DNA of 64,000 bases, from assembly GCA_016710635.1 (NCBI GenBank), contig JADJVL010000014.1, positions 62,001 to 126,000 on the forward strand, read 5' to 3'. The position numbers and the translations under genes were made by a program. Source of the DNA: Holophagaceae bacterium. GTDB lineage: Bacteria; Acidobacteriota; Holophagae; Holophagales; Holophagaceae. The notes under the pieces were generated by a model. It saw only the letters and a list, made by a program, of their open reading frames with translations. It made no database searches and had not been told where the DNA came from. Shown one piece after another: positions 23,878-34,018 of the stretch. Position 1 is the stretch's first letter, and each line of letters starts with the position of its first letter.

Positions 23878-24483
23878 ATGCGAAACCGCAGCTGGATCGG
23901 ATGCGTGGCGCTGGTGGCGATGGTTGCCGGCTGTGACAACAAGGGATCCGACCTGCCCACCACCCCGCCGTTGGCGGCGCAGGCACCCGGGGACCTGCTC
24001 GATCACCTGAAGTACCTCGTGGGCAGCGGCGACGTGAAGCACCTCGTGCTCATCACGCCGGTCACCGAGGACGTGGTCTATCCCTCCTCCAGCTGGTTCC
24101 ACAAGAACTGCACCAACCTGGGCATCGACCTCACGCCGGAAGAGGTCAAGATGCTCGGCCTGGAGCCCTTCAAGGACCGCCTCAACAACCTCCCCGCCGC
24201 CCCCGAGCCGGGCTACGGCATCGAGCAGGCCCGCGCGGCCTTCAATGCGGGCGTCTTCCGCCTGATGAAGGGCTTCTCGAAGCAGGCCTGGGCCAACATG
24301 GTTGTGAGCGAGGTCAAGCCGAACCCCGCCAACGGCCGCGTCACGGACGTCTTCATCGCCTACAAGGGCAACCAGGTGATGTCCCTCAACTGCGTGAAGA
24401 AGGCCGACAACACCTGGGGCATCTCGAATCTGAACTACCTCGTGTGGCCGCCCGAAGCGAAGGCCAGGCCCGGGAAAAAATAA
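23878..24483 (+). CDS. Lipoprotein of unknown function
   Basis: A 201-residue protein with a lipoprotein signal, MRNRSWIGCVALVAMVAGCDN, whose lipobox VAGC gives an acylated Cys19. The mature part begins with a Thr/Pro-rich linker. A compact domain of about 150 residues follows with no known motif (contains YPSSSWFHKNC and WGISNLNYLVWPP). It is probably anchored in the outer membrane. A terminator hairpin follows at 24509-24537, so it is likely monocistronic. Confidence 0.75.
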   Translation: MRNRSWIGCVALVAMVAGCDNKGSDLPTTPPLAAQAPGDLLDHLKYLVGSGDVKHLVLITPVTEDVVYPSSSWFHKNCTNLGIDLTPEEVKMLGLEPFKDRLNNLPAAPEPGYGIEQARAAFNAGVFRLMKGFSKQAWANMVVSEVKPNPANGRVTDVFIAYKGNQVMSLNCVKKADNTWGISNLNYLVWPPEAKARPGKK

Positions 24484-24508
24484 CCGGACCTACGCCACAA
24501 CCTCCCGG

Positions 24509-24537
24509 AGCCGGGGCCTGAGCCGCCCCGGCTTTTG
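24509..24537 (+). terminator. Rho-independent terminator
   Basis: Stem AGCCGGGGC / GCCCCGGCT with a 7-base loop followed by TTTT on the plus strand, downstream of the lipoprotein gene and upstream of the glutamate dehydrogenase gene. Confidence 0.8.
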
Positions 24538-24584
24538 CTATCCTGGCGTCCTGTCCTGGAAGTCCCGGGAAATCGAGGGATCGC

Positions 24585-25829
<1,245 letters not shown>

Positions 25830-25848
25830 GTCCGCCAAAGCACGAATC

Positions 25849-25889
25849 AAAAGCGAATGGCGCGGCCCAACCGCGCCATTCGCTTTTTT
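25849..25889 (+). terminator. Strong rho-independent terminator after gdhA
   Basis: Perfect 17-bp stem AAAAGCGAATGGCGCGG / CCGCGCCATTCGCTTTT with loop CCCAA and a continuing T tract; the longest hairpin in this part of the window. Confidence 0.92.
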
Positions 25890-25976
25890 CGTTCGCGCCG
25901 TCCCGCCCCCTTTGCGAAAATAGCCCGTTTGGACCGGCGGGGCGTCCCAGAACAATCCGGTCCACGGGGAGTCTCC

Positions 25977-27028
25977 ATGTCCAAGAAGAGCATCCACGTC
26001 GTCGGCACCGGCACCATCGGCGAACCCCTCATCGGGCTCATGACCCACTTCCAGAAGGAACTGGGCATCGATGCGGTGACCTTCCACAAGCACAGCATCA
26101 GCGACCGTCCCAAGGTGAAGGCCCTCGTGAACCGCGGCGCCGTCCTGGCGGTGGACGCCGACAAGATGGACAGCTTCAAGGCCGCGGGCATGACGCCGAC
26201 GCTGACCCACGAGGAAGCCCTGGAGCAGGCCACGGTGGTCATCGACTGCTCGCCCAAGGGCCTGGAGATGAAGGAGAAGGTCTACAAGCACTACGAGCAC
26301 AACACCCTCGGCTTCATTGCCCAGGGCTCGGAGTTCGGTTTCGGCAAGATGTACGCCCGGGGCATCAACGACGAGGTGATCAGCCCCAGGACAAGTACGT
26401 CCACGTCGTCAGCTGCAACACCCACAACCTGAGCTGCCTCCTGCAGACCCTCGTGCTCAGCGACGGCGAGGACAACCTCGTGGAAGGCACCTTCGTCTGC
26501 ATGCGCAGGGCCAACGACATCAGCCAGGTGAAGGACTTCTGCCCGGCGCCCCAGGTGGGCTCCCACAAGGACGGCAAGTTCGGCACCCACCACGCCCGGG
26601 ACGCCTACCACCTCTTTCAGACCAAGGGCCTGGAGCTGAACCTCTTCAGCTCGGCGGTGAAGCTCAACACCCAGTACATGCACAGCCTCTGGTTCGACCT
26701 GCGCCTCAAGCGCCCCACGACGCTGGAGTCCCTCAAGACCCGCATCAAGGCCAACGACCGCATCGCCGTCACCGAAAAGAAGGACGCCAACACGGTCTTC
26801 TCCTTCGGCCGGGACCAGGGCCACTTCGGCCGCATCCTCAACCAGACCGTGATCCCTCTCAGCACCATGACCATGCCCAACGAGAACCGCGTGGTCGGCT
26901 TCTGCTTCACCCCCCAGGACGGCAACAGCCTCCTGAGCTCCCTCGCCGCCGCCATGCGCATGATCCACCCCAAGGACTGGGAGGACCGGATCCAGGTGCT
27001 GAAGCCGTTCTTCTTCGACGAAGTCTGA
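25977..27028 (+). pseudogene. Type II (archaeal-type) glyceraldehyde-3-phosphate dehydrogenase homologue with a one-base frameshift
   Basis: Two overlapping frames together encode one protein of about 350 residues. Frame one (from ATG 25977) has VVGTGTIGEPLIGL and VVIDCSPKG, the NAD-site and DCTP-like blocks of archaeal type II GAPDH. Frame two resumes at QDKYVHVVSCNTHNL, containing the catalytic Cys in SCNT. It continues with HHARDAYH and YMHSLWF. The break is at the C run 26384-26387: one extra C would join GINDEVISP to QDKY. Both halves keep normal codon use and strong family similarity, so the shift is either very recent or a base-calling error in a homopolymer. The sequence is diverged from true archaeal GAPDH, so the exact substrate is open. 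A hairpin follows at 27045-27072. Confidence 0.8.
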
Positions 27029-27044
27029 GGCACTCCCGTTGTCC

Positions 27045-27072
27045 GCAAAGGGCCGCTCCTGCGGCCCTTTGC
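27045..27072 (+). terminator. Terminator-like hairpin
   Basis: Perfect 12-bp stem GCAAAGGGCCGC / GCGGCCCTTTGC with loop TCCT, between the GAPDH homologue and the YcxB-like gene. It lacks a long T tract, so termination strength is uncertain. Confidence 0.6.
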
Positions 27073-27084
27073 TATGCTGCAGGC

Positions 27085-27570
27085 ATGGCTGTGGACATCC
27101 GGTTTCACCTGACGTTTGACGATCAGCGAGCGTTTGCAGCCGCCATCGGTCTCCGCAGGTCCCCGTATCTCGCGGCATCCCTCGTCTTGTTTCTCCTCGG
27201 TGTCGGAGCCTCCGTCTGGGATTGGAGGATTCATCCCGAACGCGGCGGAGGCTGGGGCTCGTTGGGGACGGTTTTGTTCCTGGCGTCGAACCTTTTCCTC
27301 TTCAGCCGCGAACGGGGGTGGGTATCAGCGGCGGAACGTGACCGCGTGAAGAGGTTCATGGCGGATACGGAAGGTTTGTCCATTGAGGAGTACGGAGGCA
27401 CGCTCCATTGGCCTTGGAGCGCATTCAGGGGCTTCCGCGAGACGAGAGGACTGCTTCTTTTCAAGACGGGCGCGGAACAACCGCTGGCGGTTCCGGTGTG
27501 GGCCTTCCAGCTCGGCGAACTCGAAGCCCTGAAAGCGCTCATTCTCGAGGCGCAGGTGCCCGCCGGATGA
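27085..27570 (+). CDS. YcxB-like membrane protein
   Basis: A 161-residue protein. Two adjacent hydrophobic helices lie at about residues 27-45 and 58-74. A C-terminal soluble domain follows with the pattern of YcxB-like proteins: EGLSIEEYGGTLHWPWSAFRGFRET and a closing LEALKALILEA helix. The first 100 residues use less GC-rich, less biased codons than the neighbours, hinting at a poorly expressed or recently acquired gene. Function unknown; inner membrane. Confidence 0.7.
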   Translation: MAVDIRFHLTFDDQRAFAAAIGLRRSPYLAASLVLFLLGVGASVWDWRIHPERGGGWGSLGTVLFLASNLFLFSRERGWVSAAERDRVKRFMADTEGLSIEEYGGTLHWPWSAFRGFRETRGLLLFKTGAEQPLAVPVWAFQLGELEALKALILEAQVPAG

Positions 27571-27616
27571 AGGCTGGGCCTGGCGGGGCCGCACTTGCGG
27601 CCCAATTTCAGGGAGA

Positions 27617-28918
27617 ATGACCGCCGTGCTCCTCCTCCGCGCCCACCTCCTCGATGCCCCCAGTTTCGGAAGCCTGCGATCAATCCCCGACGGGGGGCTG
27701 CTGCTCGACGGTGTAAGCATCGTGGACGCCGGCCGCTTCGAAGAGCTTGCTCCCCGCCATGCGGGCATCGAAGTCCGAGACCTCCGGCCCCACTGGATCC
27801 TGCCGGGCCTGATCGACCTGCACGTCCACCTGCCCCAGTACGAATCCGTGGCCATGGACGGGCTGGAGCTGCTGCCCTGGCTGGAGACCCACATCTTTCC
27901 CGGGGAGGCACGCTTCGCGGACACGGCGGTCGCCCGGGCGGCGGCGGAGCGCTTCTTCGGGGACGCCCTGGCCTGGGGCACCACCACCGCGGTGGTCTAT
28001 TCCACCATCCATGCCGAAGCCACGGACGCGGCCTTCCAGGTGGCCGAGGCCCGCGGACTGCGCTGCGTCATGGGCAAGATGATGATGGACCGCCACGCGC
28101 CGGCAGCCCTGCAGGAGGATACGGAGACTTCGCTGCGCCAGAGCGAGGCGCTGATCCAGCGCTGGCACGGCGCCGCGGAGGGGCGGCTCCACTACGCCCT
28201 TGCGCCCCGCTTCGCCCCCATGTGCTCGCCGGCGCTGATGCGGGGCGCCGGCGCGCTCTCGGAAAAGCACGGCGCCTTCATCCAGACCCATCTCAGCGAG
28301 AACCGGGAGGAACTGGCCTGGGTGGCCTCCCTCTTCCCGGAGGCCTCCAGCTATACCGATGTCTACGCCCGCCACGGGATGCTGAACGGCCGCACCCTGC
28401 TGGGGCACGGCATCCACCTGGACGCCCCGGAGCGGGCGGCGATCCGCGCCGCGGGCGCCGCCCTCGTCCACTGCCCCACCTCCAACGCCTTCCTTGCCAG
28501 CGGGATCATGCCGTTGCGGCGGTGGCTGGAAGAGGGCCTGCCGGTCGGCCTCGGCACGGATGTCGGCGCCGGGACGACCCTGTCCATGTGGCACGAGATG
28601 GCCATGGCCTGCACCGTCTCCAAGCTCCGCTGGGCGGACACCCGTGGCGCCGCGGACCGTCCCTTGAAGCCCGCCGAGGCCCTGCACCTCGCCACGGCGG
28701 GAGGCGCGAAAGCCCTGGGTTTCAAGGACCACTCGGGGACCCTCGATCCGGGCCGGCTCGCGGACTTCCTGGTGGTGGACGCCCGTCAGCCGGATCCAGG
28801 ACAGCGCGCGGAAGACGAACCGGAGCGGATCCTCTCCCGGCTGCTCTACCGGGCGCAACCGGCCATGGTGAAAGCCGTCTTCGTGGACGGGCGGCTCTGC
28901 CACGGAACCTTGCCGTGA
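27617..28918 (+). CDS. guaD: Guanine deaminase
   Basis: A 433-residue amidohydrolase that deaminates guanine to xanthine. The zinc-binding HxH is in LIDLHVHLPQYES, followed by LPWLETHIFPGEARF typical of guanine deaminase rather than other amidohydrolases. Further metal/substrate residues lie in FIQTHLSENREE, LGHGIHL and LGTDVGAGTTLSM. It works in purine salvage and degradation in the cytosol. Its stop overlaps the start of the DNA glycosylase gene (GTGA), so the two are translationally coupled. Confidence 0.94.
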   Translation: MTAVLLLRAHLLDAPSFGSLRSIPDGGLLLDGVSIVDAGRFEELAPRHAGIEVRDLRPHWILPGLIDLHVHLPQYESVAMDGLELLPWLETHIFPGEARFADTAVARAAAERFFGDALAWGTTTAVVYSTIHAEATDAAFQVAEARGLRCVMGKMMMDRHAPAALQEDTETSLRQSEALIQRWHGAAEGRLHYALAPRFAPMCSPALMRGAGALSEKHGAFIQTHLSENREELAWVASLFPEASSYTDVYARHGMLNGRTLLGHGIHLDAPERAAIRAAGAALVHCPTSNAFLASGIMPLRRWLEEGLPVGLGTDVGAGTTLSMWHEMAMACTVSKLRWADTRGAADRPLKPAEALHLATAGGAKALGFKDHSGTLDPGRLADFLVVDARQPDPGQRAEDEPERILSRLLYRAQPAMVKAVFVDGRLCHGTLP

Positions 28919-29505
28919 TCGCCGGGGCCTTGCTCCCACGGGCCTTCTACCGGCGGCCCGTGGAGGCGGTGGCGATGGACCTGCTGGGCCAGCGACTGGT
29001 CCGGGACGAGGTGGTCCTGCGCATCACCGAAGTGGAGGCCTACGGGGGGCCCGAGGATTCCGCCAGCCACGCCCGCCACGGCCAGACCGCCCGCAACGAG
29101 GTGATGTGGGGCCCCGGCGGCCACGCCTACCTGTACCTCTGCTACGGCCTGCACTGGATGCTGAACATCTCGACCGGGGAGTCCGGCGAAGCGGCGGCCA
29201 TCCTGATCCGGGCGGCGGAAGTCGAAGCGGGGCTGGATACGGTGCTGGGGCGGCGGCGGGTCCGGGCGAGCCGTGACCTCCTCGCGGGGCCTGGTCGGGT
29301 GGCCCAGGGCTTGGGGCTCGACCGCGCCTTCGACGGCCATCCGCTGTTCGGACCCGGCGGGCTGGAACTGCGGGAGGGTGTCCGGCCGGACCGCGTCCGG
29401 GCCCTGCCCCGGGTGGGCATCGGCTTCGCCGCGGCGGCGGACCGCGAACGGCCCTGGCGCTTCCTCGACCCTGACGCTTCCTCTCTCAGCGCCCCGCGTC
29501 CCTAA
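28915..29505 (+). CDS. mpg: 3-methyladenine DNA glycosylase, AAG/MPG family
   Basis: A 196-residue base-excision repair enzyme of the human-AAG-like family. Recognisable blocks are FYRRPVEAVAMDLLGQRLVR, the catalytic Glu in ITEVEAYGGPEDSASHA, and the base-flipping region NEVMWGPGGHAYLYLCYGLHW. It removes alkylated purines and hypoxanthine from DNA. The GTG start at 28915 overlaps the guaD stop by 3 bases. The coupling of a purine deaminase with a purine glycosylase is suggestive but not proof of a joint role. Confidence 0.94.
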   Translation: MIAGALLPRAFYRRPVEAVAMDLLGQRLVRDEVVLRITEVEAYGGPEDSASHARHGQTARNEVMWGPGGHAYLYLCYGLHWMLNISTGESGEAAAILIRAAEVEAGLDTVLGRRRVRASRDLLAGPGRVAQGLGLDRAFDGHPLFGPGGLELREGVRPDRVRALPRVGIGFAAAADRERPWRFLDPDASSLSAPRP

Positions 29506-29526
29506 ATCTTCCGGACCCGGGATGCC

Positions 29527-29820
29527 TCACAGGGGCAGCTTGTCCCGGCTCATCACGTCGGGGCCGCTGCCGGCGGCCTTCTCGTAGGTCCCGTCGCCCC
29601 GGTTCACGTACTTGGTGAGGCCTTTGGAGGCGATGTCGGCATCGCTGAACGTCTCCTTGTGGAAGAAGGCGTCCATGCGCTTCAAATCGGCGGGGGCGCT
29701 GAGGAGCCGGCGGACCTCGCCCCCGCAGGCCTGGCAGCGGGTCGGATCAGCCTGGCCGGACCGGAGCAGCACCTCCCGGACCGTGCCGCAGGCCGTGCAC
29801 TGGAAATCGAAGAGGGGCAT
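29527..29820 (-). CDS. FmdB-family zinc-ribbon protein
   Basis: A 97-residue protein starting MPLFDFQCTACGTVREV, the standard N-terminus of the FmdB/putative regulatory zinc-ribbon family. The ribbon is CTAC...CQACGGEV. The C-terminal half is charged and likely flexible. FmdB-type proteins are often found next to tRNA or translation genes; here it sits just after the tmRNA on the same strand. Precise function unknown. Confidence 0.85.
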   Translation of the reverse strand: MPLFDFQCTACGTVREVLLRSGQADPTRCQACGGEVRRLLSAPADLKRMDAFFHKETFSDADIASKGLTKYVNRGDGTYEKAAGSGPDVMSRDKLPL

Positions 29821-29912
29821 GGCAACTCCGAGCCAAGGATAGCAGTCGGGGATGGGGGTTCTTGCGGCCAGGCAGCGGAGGACCCCGGAACCACAGCCAA
29901 CCCCGCAAACGC

Positions 29913-29938
29913 AAAATCGGCCGCGAGCGGCCGATTTT
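29913..29938 (-). terminator. ssrA: Terminator of tmRNA
   Basis: Stem AAAATCGGCCG / CGGCCGATTTT with loop CGAG, immediately downstream of the tmRNA 3' CCA on the minus strand, ending in TTTT. Confidence 0.85.
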
Positions 29939-29941
29939 GTT

Positions 29942-30332
29942 TGGTGGAGGTGGCGGGAGTTGAACCCGCGTCCAAGAAATGCCGGGTGGGGACTCGTCAC
30001 AGGCTTGGTCCGCTCTTGAAGATTCCGGGCGGGGAGCGGACGAGCCGCCTCGGAACCTTACCCCCAGGTCTCGACCGCGGTGCGGAGGCAGTTCCCGCGG
30101 CCCATCCGGAGCCCTCCGCCGGCAGGCCGAAGCCACCCGTTGGAAGGTTTAACGAGCCCGCTACCCGGAGATCGCGGCTGCTCGCTCATCGCTTAAGAAA
30201 AATTAAGCGGCGAGGGCCAGTTCGAAGTTATCGTTGGCAGTTTTGTTTGGGCGGCTTGATAAGGGGGCCAACCGTCCAACCCCCGCCTGCATCCTTCACC
30301 CGGTTCATGACCTGTCGAAACCGGTCACCCCC
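29942..30332 (-). ncRNA. ssrA: Transfer-messenger RNA (tmRNA)
   Basis: A 391-base one-piece tmRNA that rescues stalled ribosomes and tags their products for proteolysis. The 5' end GGGGGTGACCGGTTTCGACAGG pairs its first seven bases with CACCTCC near the 3' end, followed by A and encoded CCA. The T-arm is GCGGG-TTCAACT-CCCGC. The tag frame lies at 30203-30238 and reads ANDNFELALAA followed by TAA, a normal tag with the protease-recognised ALAA end. The partner SmpB is not in this window. Confidence 0.96.
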
Positions 30333-30385
30333 GGTGGTGAAGCCCTCGAACCTTGGCCCGAAAGCCTTGGACATGAGGACCCGTC

Positions 30386-30414
30386 AGTATGGAACCCGCA
30401 CCGGATGTGCGCAA
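30386..30414 (-). promoter_or_regulatory. Candidate sigma-70 promoter for tmRNA
   Basis: On the minus strand, TTGCGC (30409-30414) and CATACT (30386-30391) are separated by 17 bases, about 54 bases before the mature tmRNA 5' end, which is made by processing. This is sequence-pattern evidence only. Confidence 0.4.
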
Positions 30415-30477
30415 CGTCGCATTCCCCCTCACGCCGGGCCGCAACCACCGATAGGATGATGCTTTCCGAATGCCGCC

Positions 30478-31092
30478 ATGATCCCCCACACCGGAAATGT
30501 CTTCGTGATTTCGGCGCCTTCGGGCACCGGGAAGAGCACGCTCACGTCCAGGCTGGTGAAAAACATGGAGGGGCTCATCTTCTCCATTTCCACCACCACC
30601 CGGCAGGCCCGGGAAGGCGAGGTCGAGGGGAAGGACTACTTCTTCGTGGATCACGACGCCTTCGACCGCACGGTGGCGGAGGGCGGCTTCCTGGAGTGGG
30701 TGGAAGTCTATGGAAACCGCTACGGAACGGGCCGGGACTGGATCCTCGGCATGCTGGCCAAGGGCGTGGACGTGCTGCTGGACATCGAGACCCAGGGCGC
30801 CCTCAACGTCCAGGAGCGCATGCCGGACGCCATCATGATCTTCCTGCTGCCGCCTTCCGCGAAGGAACTGGAGCGCCGCCTGCGGAGCCGGGGGAAGGAT
30901 TCGGAAGAGCAGATCGAGCTGCGCCTGAACTATGCCCGCCACGAACTGGAACACTTTCCCCAATACGACCATCTGATCGTCAACGACGACCTGGAGGAGG
31001 CCTACCGCCAGCTCGAGTCCGTCGTGCTGGCGGCCCGGTCCCGCCGGTGCCGCATGGAGGCCACGGCCCGGCGGCTGCTCTCGGAGTTTTAG
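30478..31092 (+). CDS. gmk: Guanylate kinase
   Basis: A 204-residue enzyme phosphorylating GMP to GDP. The P-loop is ISAPSGTGKSTL and the GMP-binding block STTTRQAREGEVEGKDYFFV is complete. VLLDIETQGALNV and RLNYARHELE (lid and C-terminal Arg motifs) follow. Length is normal. It is the first of a run of plus-strand genes and is transcribed away from the tmRNA. Confidence 0.96.
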   Translation: MIPHTGNVFVISAPSGTGKSTLTSRLVKNMEGLIFSISTTTRQAREGEVEGKDYFFVDHDAFDRTVAEGGFLEWVEVYGNRYGTGRDWILGMLAKGVDVLLDIETQGALNVQERMPDAIMIFLLPPSAKELERRLRSRGKDSEEQIELRLNYARHELEHFPQYDHLIVNDDLEEAYRQLESVVLAARSRRCRMEATARRLLSEF

Positions 31093-31143
31093 GGCTCGAA
31101 AAGGAGCCTATGCTTAAGGGAGGGGCCGGGAGGCCCCGGAAGG

Positions 31144-32745
31144 ATGAACATGTCGCGATGGGTCTCGAAGCATTGGATGTGGGTGCTCGCCACGGGCACC
31201 GCGTGCGTCTACGCGCCGCTGGCGGGCCACGCCAGCGATGACCGGGCGAAGCAGCGGAACCTGGAAACCCTCACGGAGGTCATGACCCTCCTCCAGCAGA
31301 AGAGCGTGGAGCCGCCCAAGGCCCAGGCCCTGACCCACGCCGCCATCCAGGGCATGCTCCACACCCTCGATCCGCACTCCAACTACCTGGACGAGAGCGA
31401 ATTCCGCATGATGCGGGAGGACCAGCGGGGTTCCTTCTTCGGCATCGGCTCCATCATCCAGCAGCAGGCGGACGGCATCGTGGTGGTCAGCACCGTCCGG
31501 GGCGGCCCCAGCGAGAAGGCCGGTATCCGCCCCGGCGACACCATCCGCGAGATCGACGGCAAGAGCACCGAGGGCATGACCAACACCCAGGCCGTGCAGA
31601 GGCTGCGGGGGGACAAGGGCACGGTGGTGGAGGTCACCCTGCGCCGGGCGGGCTTCACCGAGCCCCTGAAGTTTTCCCTGACCCGGGGCGAGATCCCCAC
31701 CAACAGCGTCTACTACAGCTTCATGCTGACGCCGACCACGGGCTTCATCCTGATCAAGGACTTCGGCGAAACGACGTCCGAGGAGTTCGAGCGGGCCGTG
31801 GCCAACCTCAAGCGCCAGGGCATGAAGGAGCTGGTGCTCGACCTGCGCAACAACGGCGGCGGCGTCCTGGACGCGGCGCTGGGCATCTGCCGGCAGCTGC
31901 TCGGACCCGACCAGCTCATCGTCACCCAGAAGGGCCGCGACGGCCGGGATCCCGTGCCGACCTCCACTCCCAAGGGCGCGGCCATCGATCCCTTCCCGCT
32001 GGTGGTCCTCATCAACCGGGGCAGCGCCTCGGCCTCCGAGATCGTCACCGGCGCCGTGCAGGACCACGACCGCGGCATCGTGGTGGGCACCACCTCCTGG
32101 GGCAAGGGCCTCGTCCAGAGCGTGCTTTCCATCAACCGCACCCGTGGCCTGGCCCTGACCACCGCGCGCTACTACACGCCCTCCGGCCGCAGCATCCAGC
32201 GGGACTACATGCACGGGCTGGACGACTACTACAACCCCGAGGAGGAAGGCGAGGTCGCCAAGGCCCCCAAGGGCCCGGACTTCAAGACCGACCTCGGGCG
32301 CACGGTCTTCGGCGGCGGCGGCATCACCCCGGACCAGGTCGTCGAGGCGGCCAAGCTGGGCAAGTTCACCGCCGAGCTCCGCTTCCGCAATTCGGCCTTC
32401 TTCAAGTACGCCGTGCTCGAGAAGGAGAAGTTCGGTGTGCGCCAGGGCGAGGTGGCGGATGACGCCGTGATGGCCCGCTTCAAGTCCTGGCTGCAGGAAC
32501 AGAAGATCTCCATGACTGACAAGGAATGGACCGACAACCAGGCGGACATGCGGGACCAGCTCACCTACGAGATGCAGAACATCGCCTACGGGATCGAGGC
32601 GGGCTTCAAGTACCTCTGCGAGAAGGATCCCCAGGTGCGCAAGGCCCTCGAGCTGCTTCCCGAATCCGAACGCATGCTGCAGCGCCGCATCGCCGCCGAC
32701 AAGCTGCAGGACGCGAAGACCACGGTGGCCCATAAATTAGATTAA
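31144..32745 (+). CDS. ctpA: Carboxy-terminal processing protease (S41A)
   Basis: A 533-residue exported serine protease. An N-terminal hydrophobic segment (about residues 10-28) targets it to the periplasm. A PDZ domain spans about 90-170 (SEKAGIRPGDTIREIDG). The catalytic Ser is in INRGSASASEIV and the Lys in TTSWGKGLVQS. The C-terminal region, about 360-533, is a long helical extension typical of the larger CtpA/Prc-related enzymes. It probably trims or degrades envelope proteins. Confidence 0.94.
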   Translation: MNMSRWVSKHWMWVLATGTACVYAPLAGHASDDRAKQRNLETLTEVMTLLQQKSVEPPKAQALTHAAIQGMLHTLDPHSNYLDESEFRMMREDQRGSFFGIGSIIQQQADGIVVVSTVRGGPSEKAGIRPGDTIREIDGKSTEGMTNTQAVQRLRGDKGTVVEVTLRRAGFTEPLKFSLTRGEIPTNSVYYSFMLTPTTGFILIKDFGETTSEEFERAVANLKRQGMKELVLDLRNNGGGVLDAALGICRQLLGPDQLIVTQKGRDGRDPVPTSTPKGAAIDPFPLVVLINRGSASASEIVTGAVQDHDRGIVVGTTSWGKGLVQSVLSINRTRGLALTTARYYTPSGRSIQRDYMHGLDDYYNPEEEGEVAKAPKGPDFKTDLGRTVFGGGGITPDQVVEAAKLGKFTAELRFRNSAFFKYAVLEKEKFGVRQGEVADDAVMARFKSWLQEQKISMTDKEWTDNQADMRDQLTYEMQNIAYGIEAGFKYLCEKDPQVRKALELLPESERMLQRRIAADKLQDAKTTVAHKLD

Positions 32746-32816
32746 TACCTGTATAAAAATTCTTGGGGTCATGCCGGGCCCATGGATAACCTGGGCTTTT
32801 GACCCAAGGACGCCCC

Positions 32817-33962
32817 ATGGACTTCACCCTGCCCGACCATGTCGAAGCCCTGCGCCAGGAAGTGCGCAAGTTCGCCGAGAAGGAGATCCGTCCCCACGTC
32901 ATGGAATGGGACGAGGCCAAGACCTTCCCCCTGGAGGTCATGAAGCAGCTCGGCGAGATGGGCATGATGGGCATCATCTTCCCCGAGGAGTACGGCGGCG
33001 CCGGCATGGGCTACCTGGAATACGCCGTGGTGGTGGAGGAGCTCTCCCGGGTGGACGGCAGCGTGGGCATCAGCATCGCCGCCCACAACAGCCTCTGCGC
33101 GAACCACATCTTCGCCATGGGCAGCGAAGCCCAGAAGCAGAAGTACCTGGTGCCCCTCGCCAGCGGCAAGGTCATCGGCGCCTGGGGACTCACCGAACCC
33201 GGGGCGGGCAGCGATGCCGGCGCCCAGCTCACCACCGCGAAGAAGGAGGGCGGCCACTACATCCTGAACGGCACCAAGAACTTCATCACCCACGCCACCG
33301 TGGGCGACATCGCCGTGGTGATGGCGAGGACCAGCCCGGGCAAGGGCACGGAGGGCATCAGCGCCTTCATCCTCGAAAAGGGCATGAACGGCTTCCGCGC
33401 CGGGAAGCGGGAGAACAAGCTGGGCCTCCGCGCCTCCGACACCAGCGAGCTGATCATGGAGGACGTCAAGGTTCCTGTGGAAAACCTCCTGGGGGACGAG
33501 GGCGTGGGCTTCCGGCAGGCGATGAAGACCCTGGACGGAGGCCGCATCAGCATCGGGGCGCTGGGCCTCGGCATGGCCCAGGGCGCCTTCGAGGAGGCCG
33601 CCAAGTACGCCAAGCAGCGCCGCACCTTCGGCAAGCCCATCGCCGAGCACCAGGCCATCGCCTTCAAGCTGGCGGACATGCAGGTGCAGGTGGAGGCGGC
33701 GCGGCTCCTCATCTACAAGGCCGCCAACCTCAAGGACCAGGGCAAGCCCTACGGCAAGGCCGCCAGCATGGCCAAGCTCTACAGCTCGGAGATCGCCTGC
33801 AGGGTGGCCGACGAGGCCGTGCAGATCCTGGGCGGCTACGGCTACATCAAGGACTACCCGGTGGAGAAGTACTACCGGGACGTGAAGCTCTGCACCATCG
33901 GCGAAGGCACCAGCGAGATCCAGCGCACGGTCATCAGCCGCTACCTGCTGCAGGAGTTCTAA
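32817..33962 (+). CDS. Acyl-CoA dehydrogenase
   Basis: A 381-residue FAD-dependent enzyme that introduces the alpha-beta double bond into acyl-CoA. Family blocks are complete: WGLTEPGAGSDAGAQ, FITHATVGDIAVVMA, the FAD-site RRTFGKPIAEHQAI and QILGGYGYIKDYPVE. The catalytic Glu is in IGEGTSEIQRT, the position used by short-chain and branched-chain enzymes. The ATG at 32817 is preferred, with AAGGA upstream. The electron-transfer flavoprotein is not in the window. Exact chain preference cannot be read from sequence. Confidence 0.93.
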   Translation: MDFTLPDHVEALRQEVRKFAEKEIRPHVMEWDEAKTFPLEVMKQLGEMGMMGIIFPEEYGGAGMGYLEYAVVVEELSRVDGSVGISIAAHNSLCANHIFAMGSEAQKQKYLVPLASGKVIGAWGLTEPGAGSDAGAQLTTAKKEGGHYILNGTKNFITHATVGDIAVVMARTSPGKGTEGISAFILEKGMNGFRAGKRENKLGLRASDTSELIMEDVKVPVENLLGDEGVGFRQAMKTLDGGRISIGALGLGMAQGAFEEAAKYAKQRRTFGKPIAEHQAIAFKLADMQVQVEAARLLIYKAANLKDQGKPYGKAASMAKLYSSEIACRVADEAVQILGGYGYIKDYPVEKYYRDVKLCTIGEGTSEIQRTVISRYLLQEF

Positions 33963-34018
33963 ACGGGCTCCGGTCACACGGAGCGCCCCGGTATTCTTGA
34001 GGGATCCCCGAGGTCCCC

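Noticed and set aside
26384..26389. Programmed ribosomal frameshift in the GAPDH homologue
   Set aside because: There is no slippery heptamer, downstream pseudoknot or upstream Shine-Dalgarno-like stimulator, and the gap is explained by one missing base in a C run.
29659..30459. Protein-coding frames across the tmRNA
   Set aside because: The region is an RNA gene with matching ends, T-arm and tag frame; the frames show no protein similarity.
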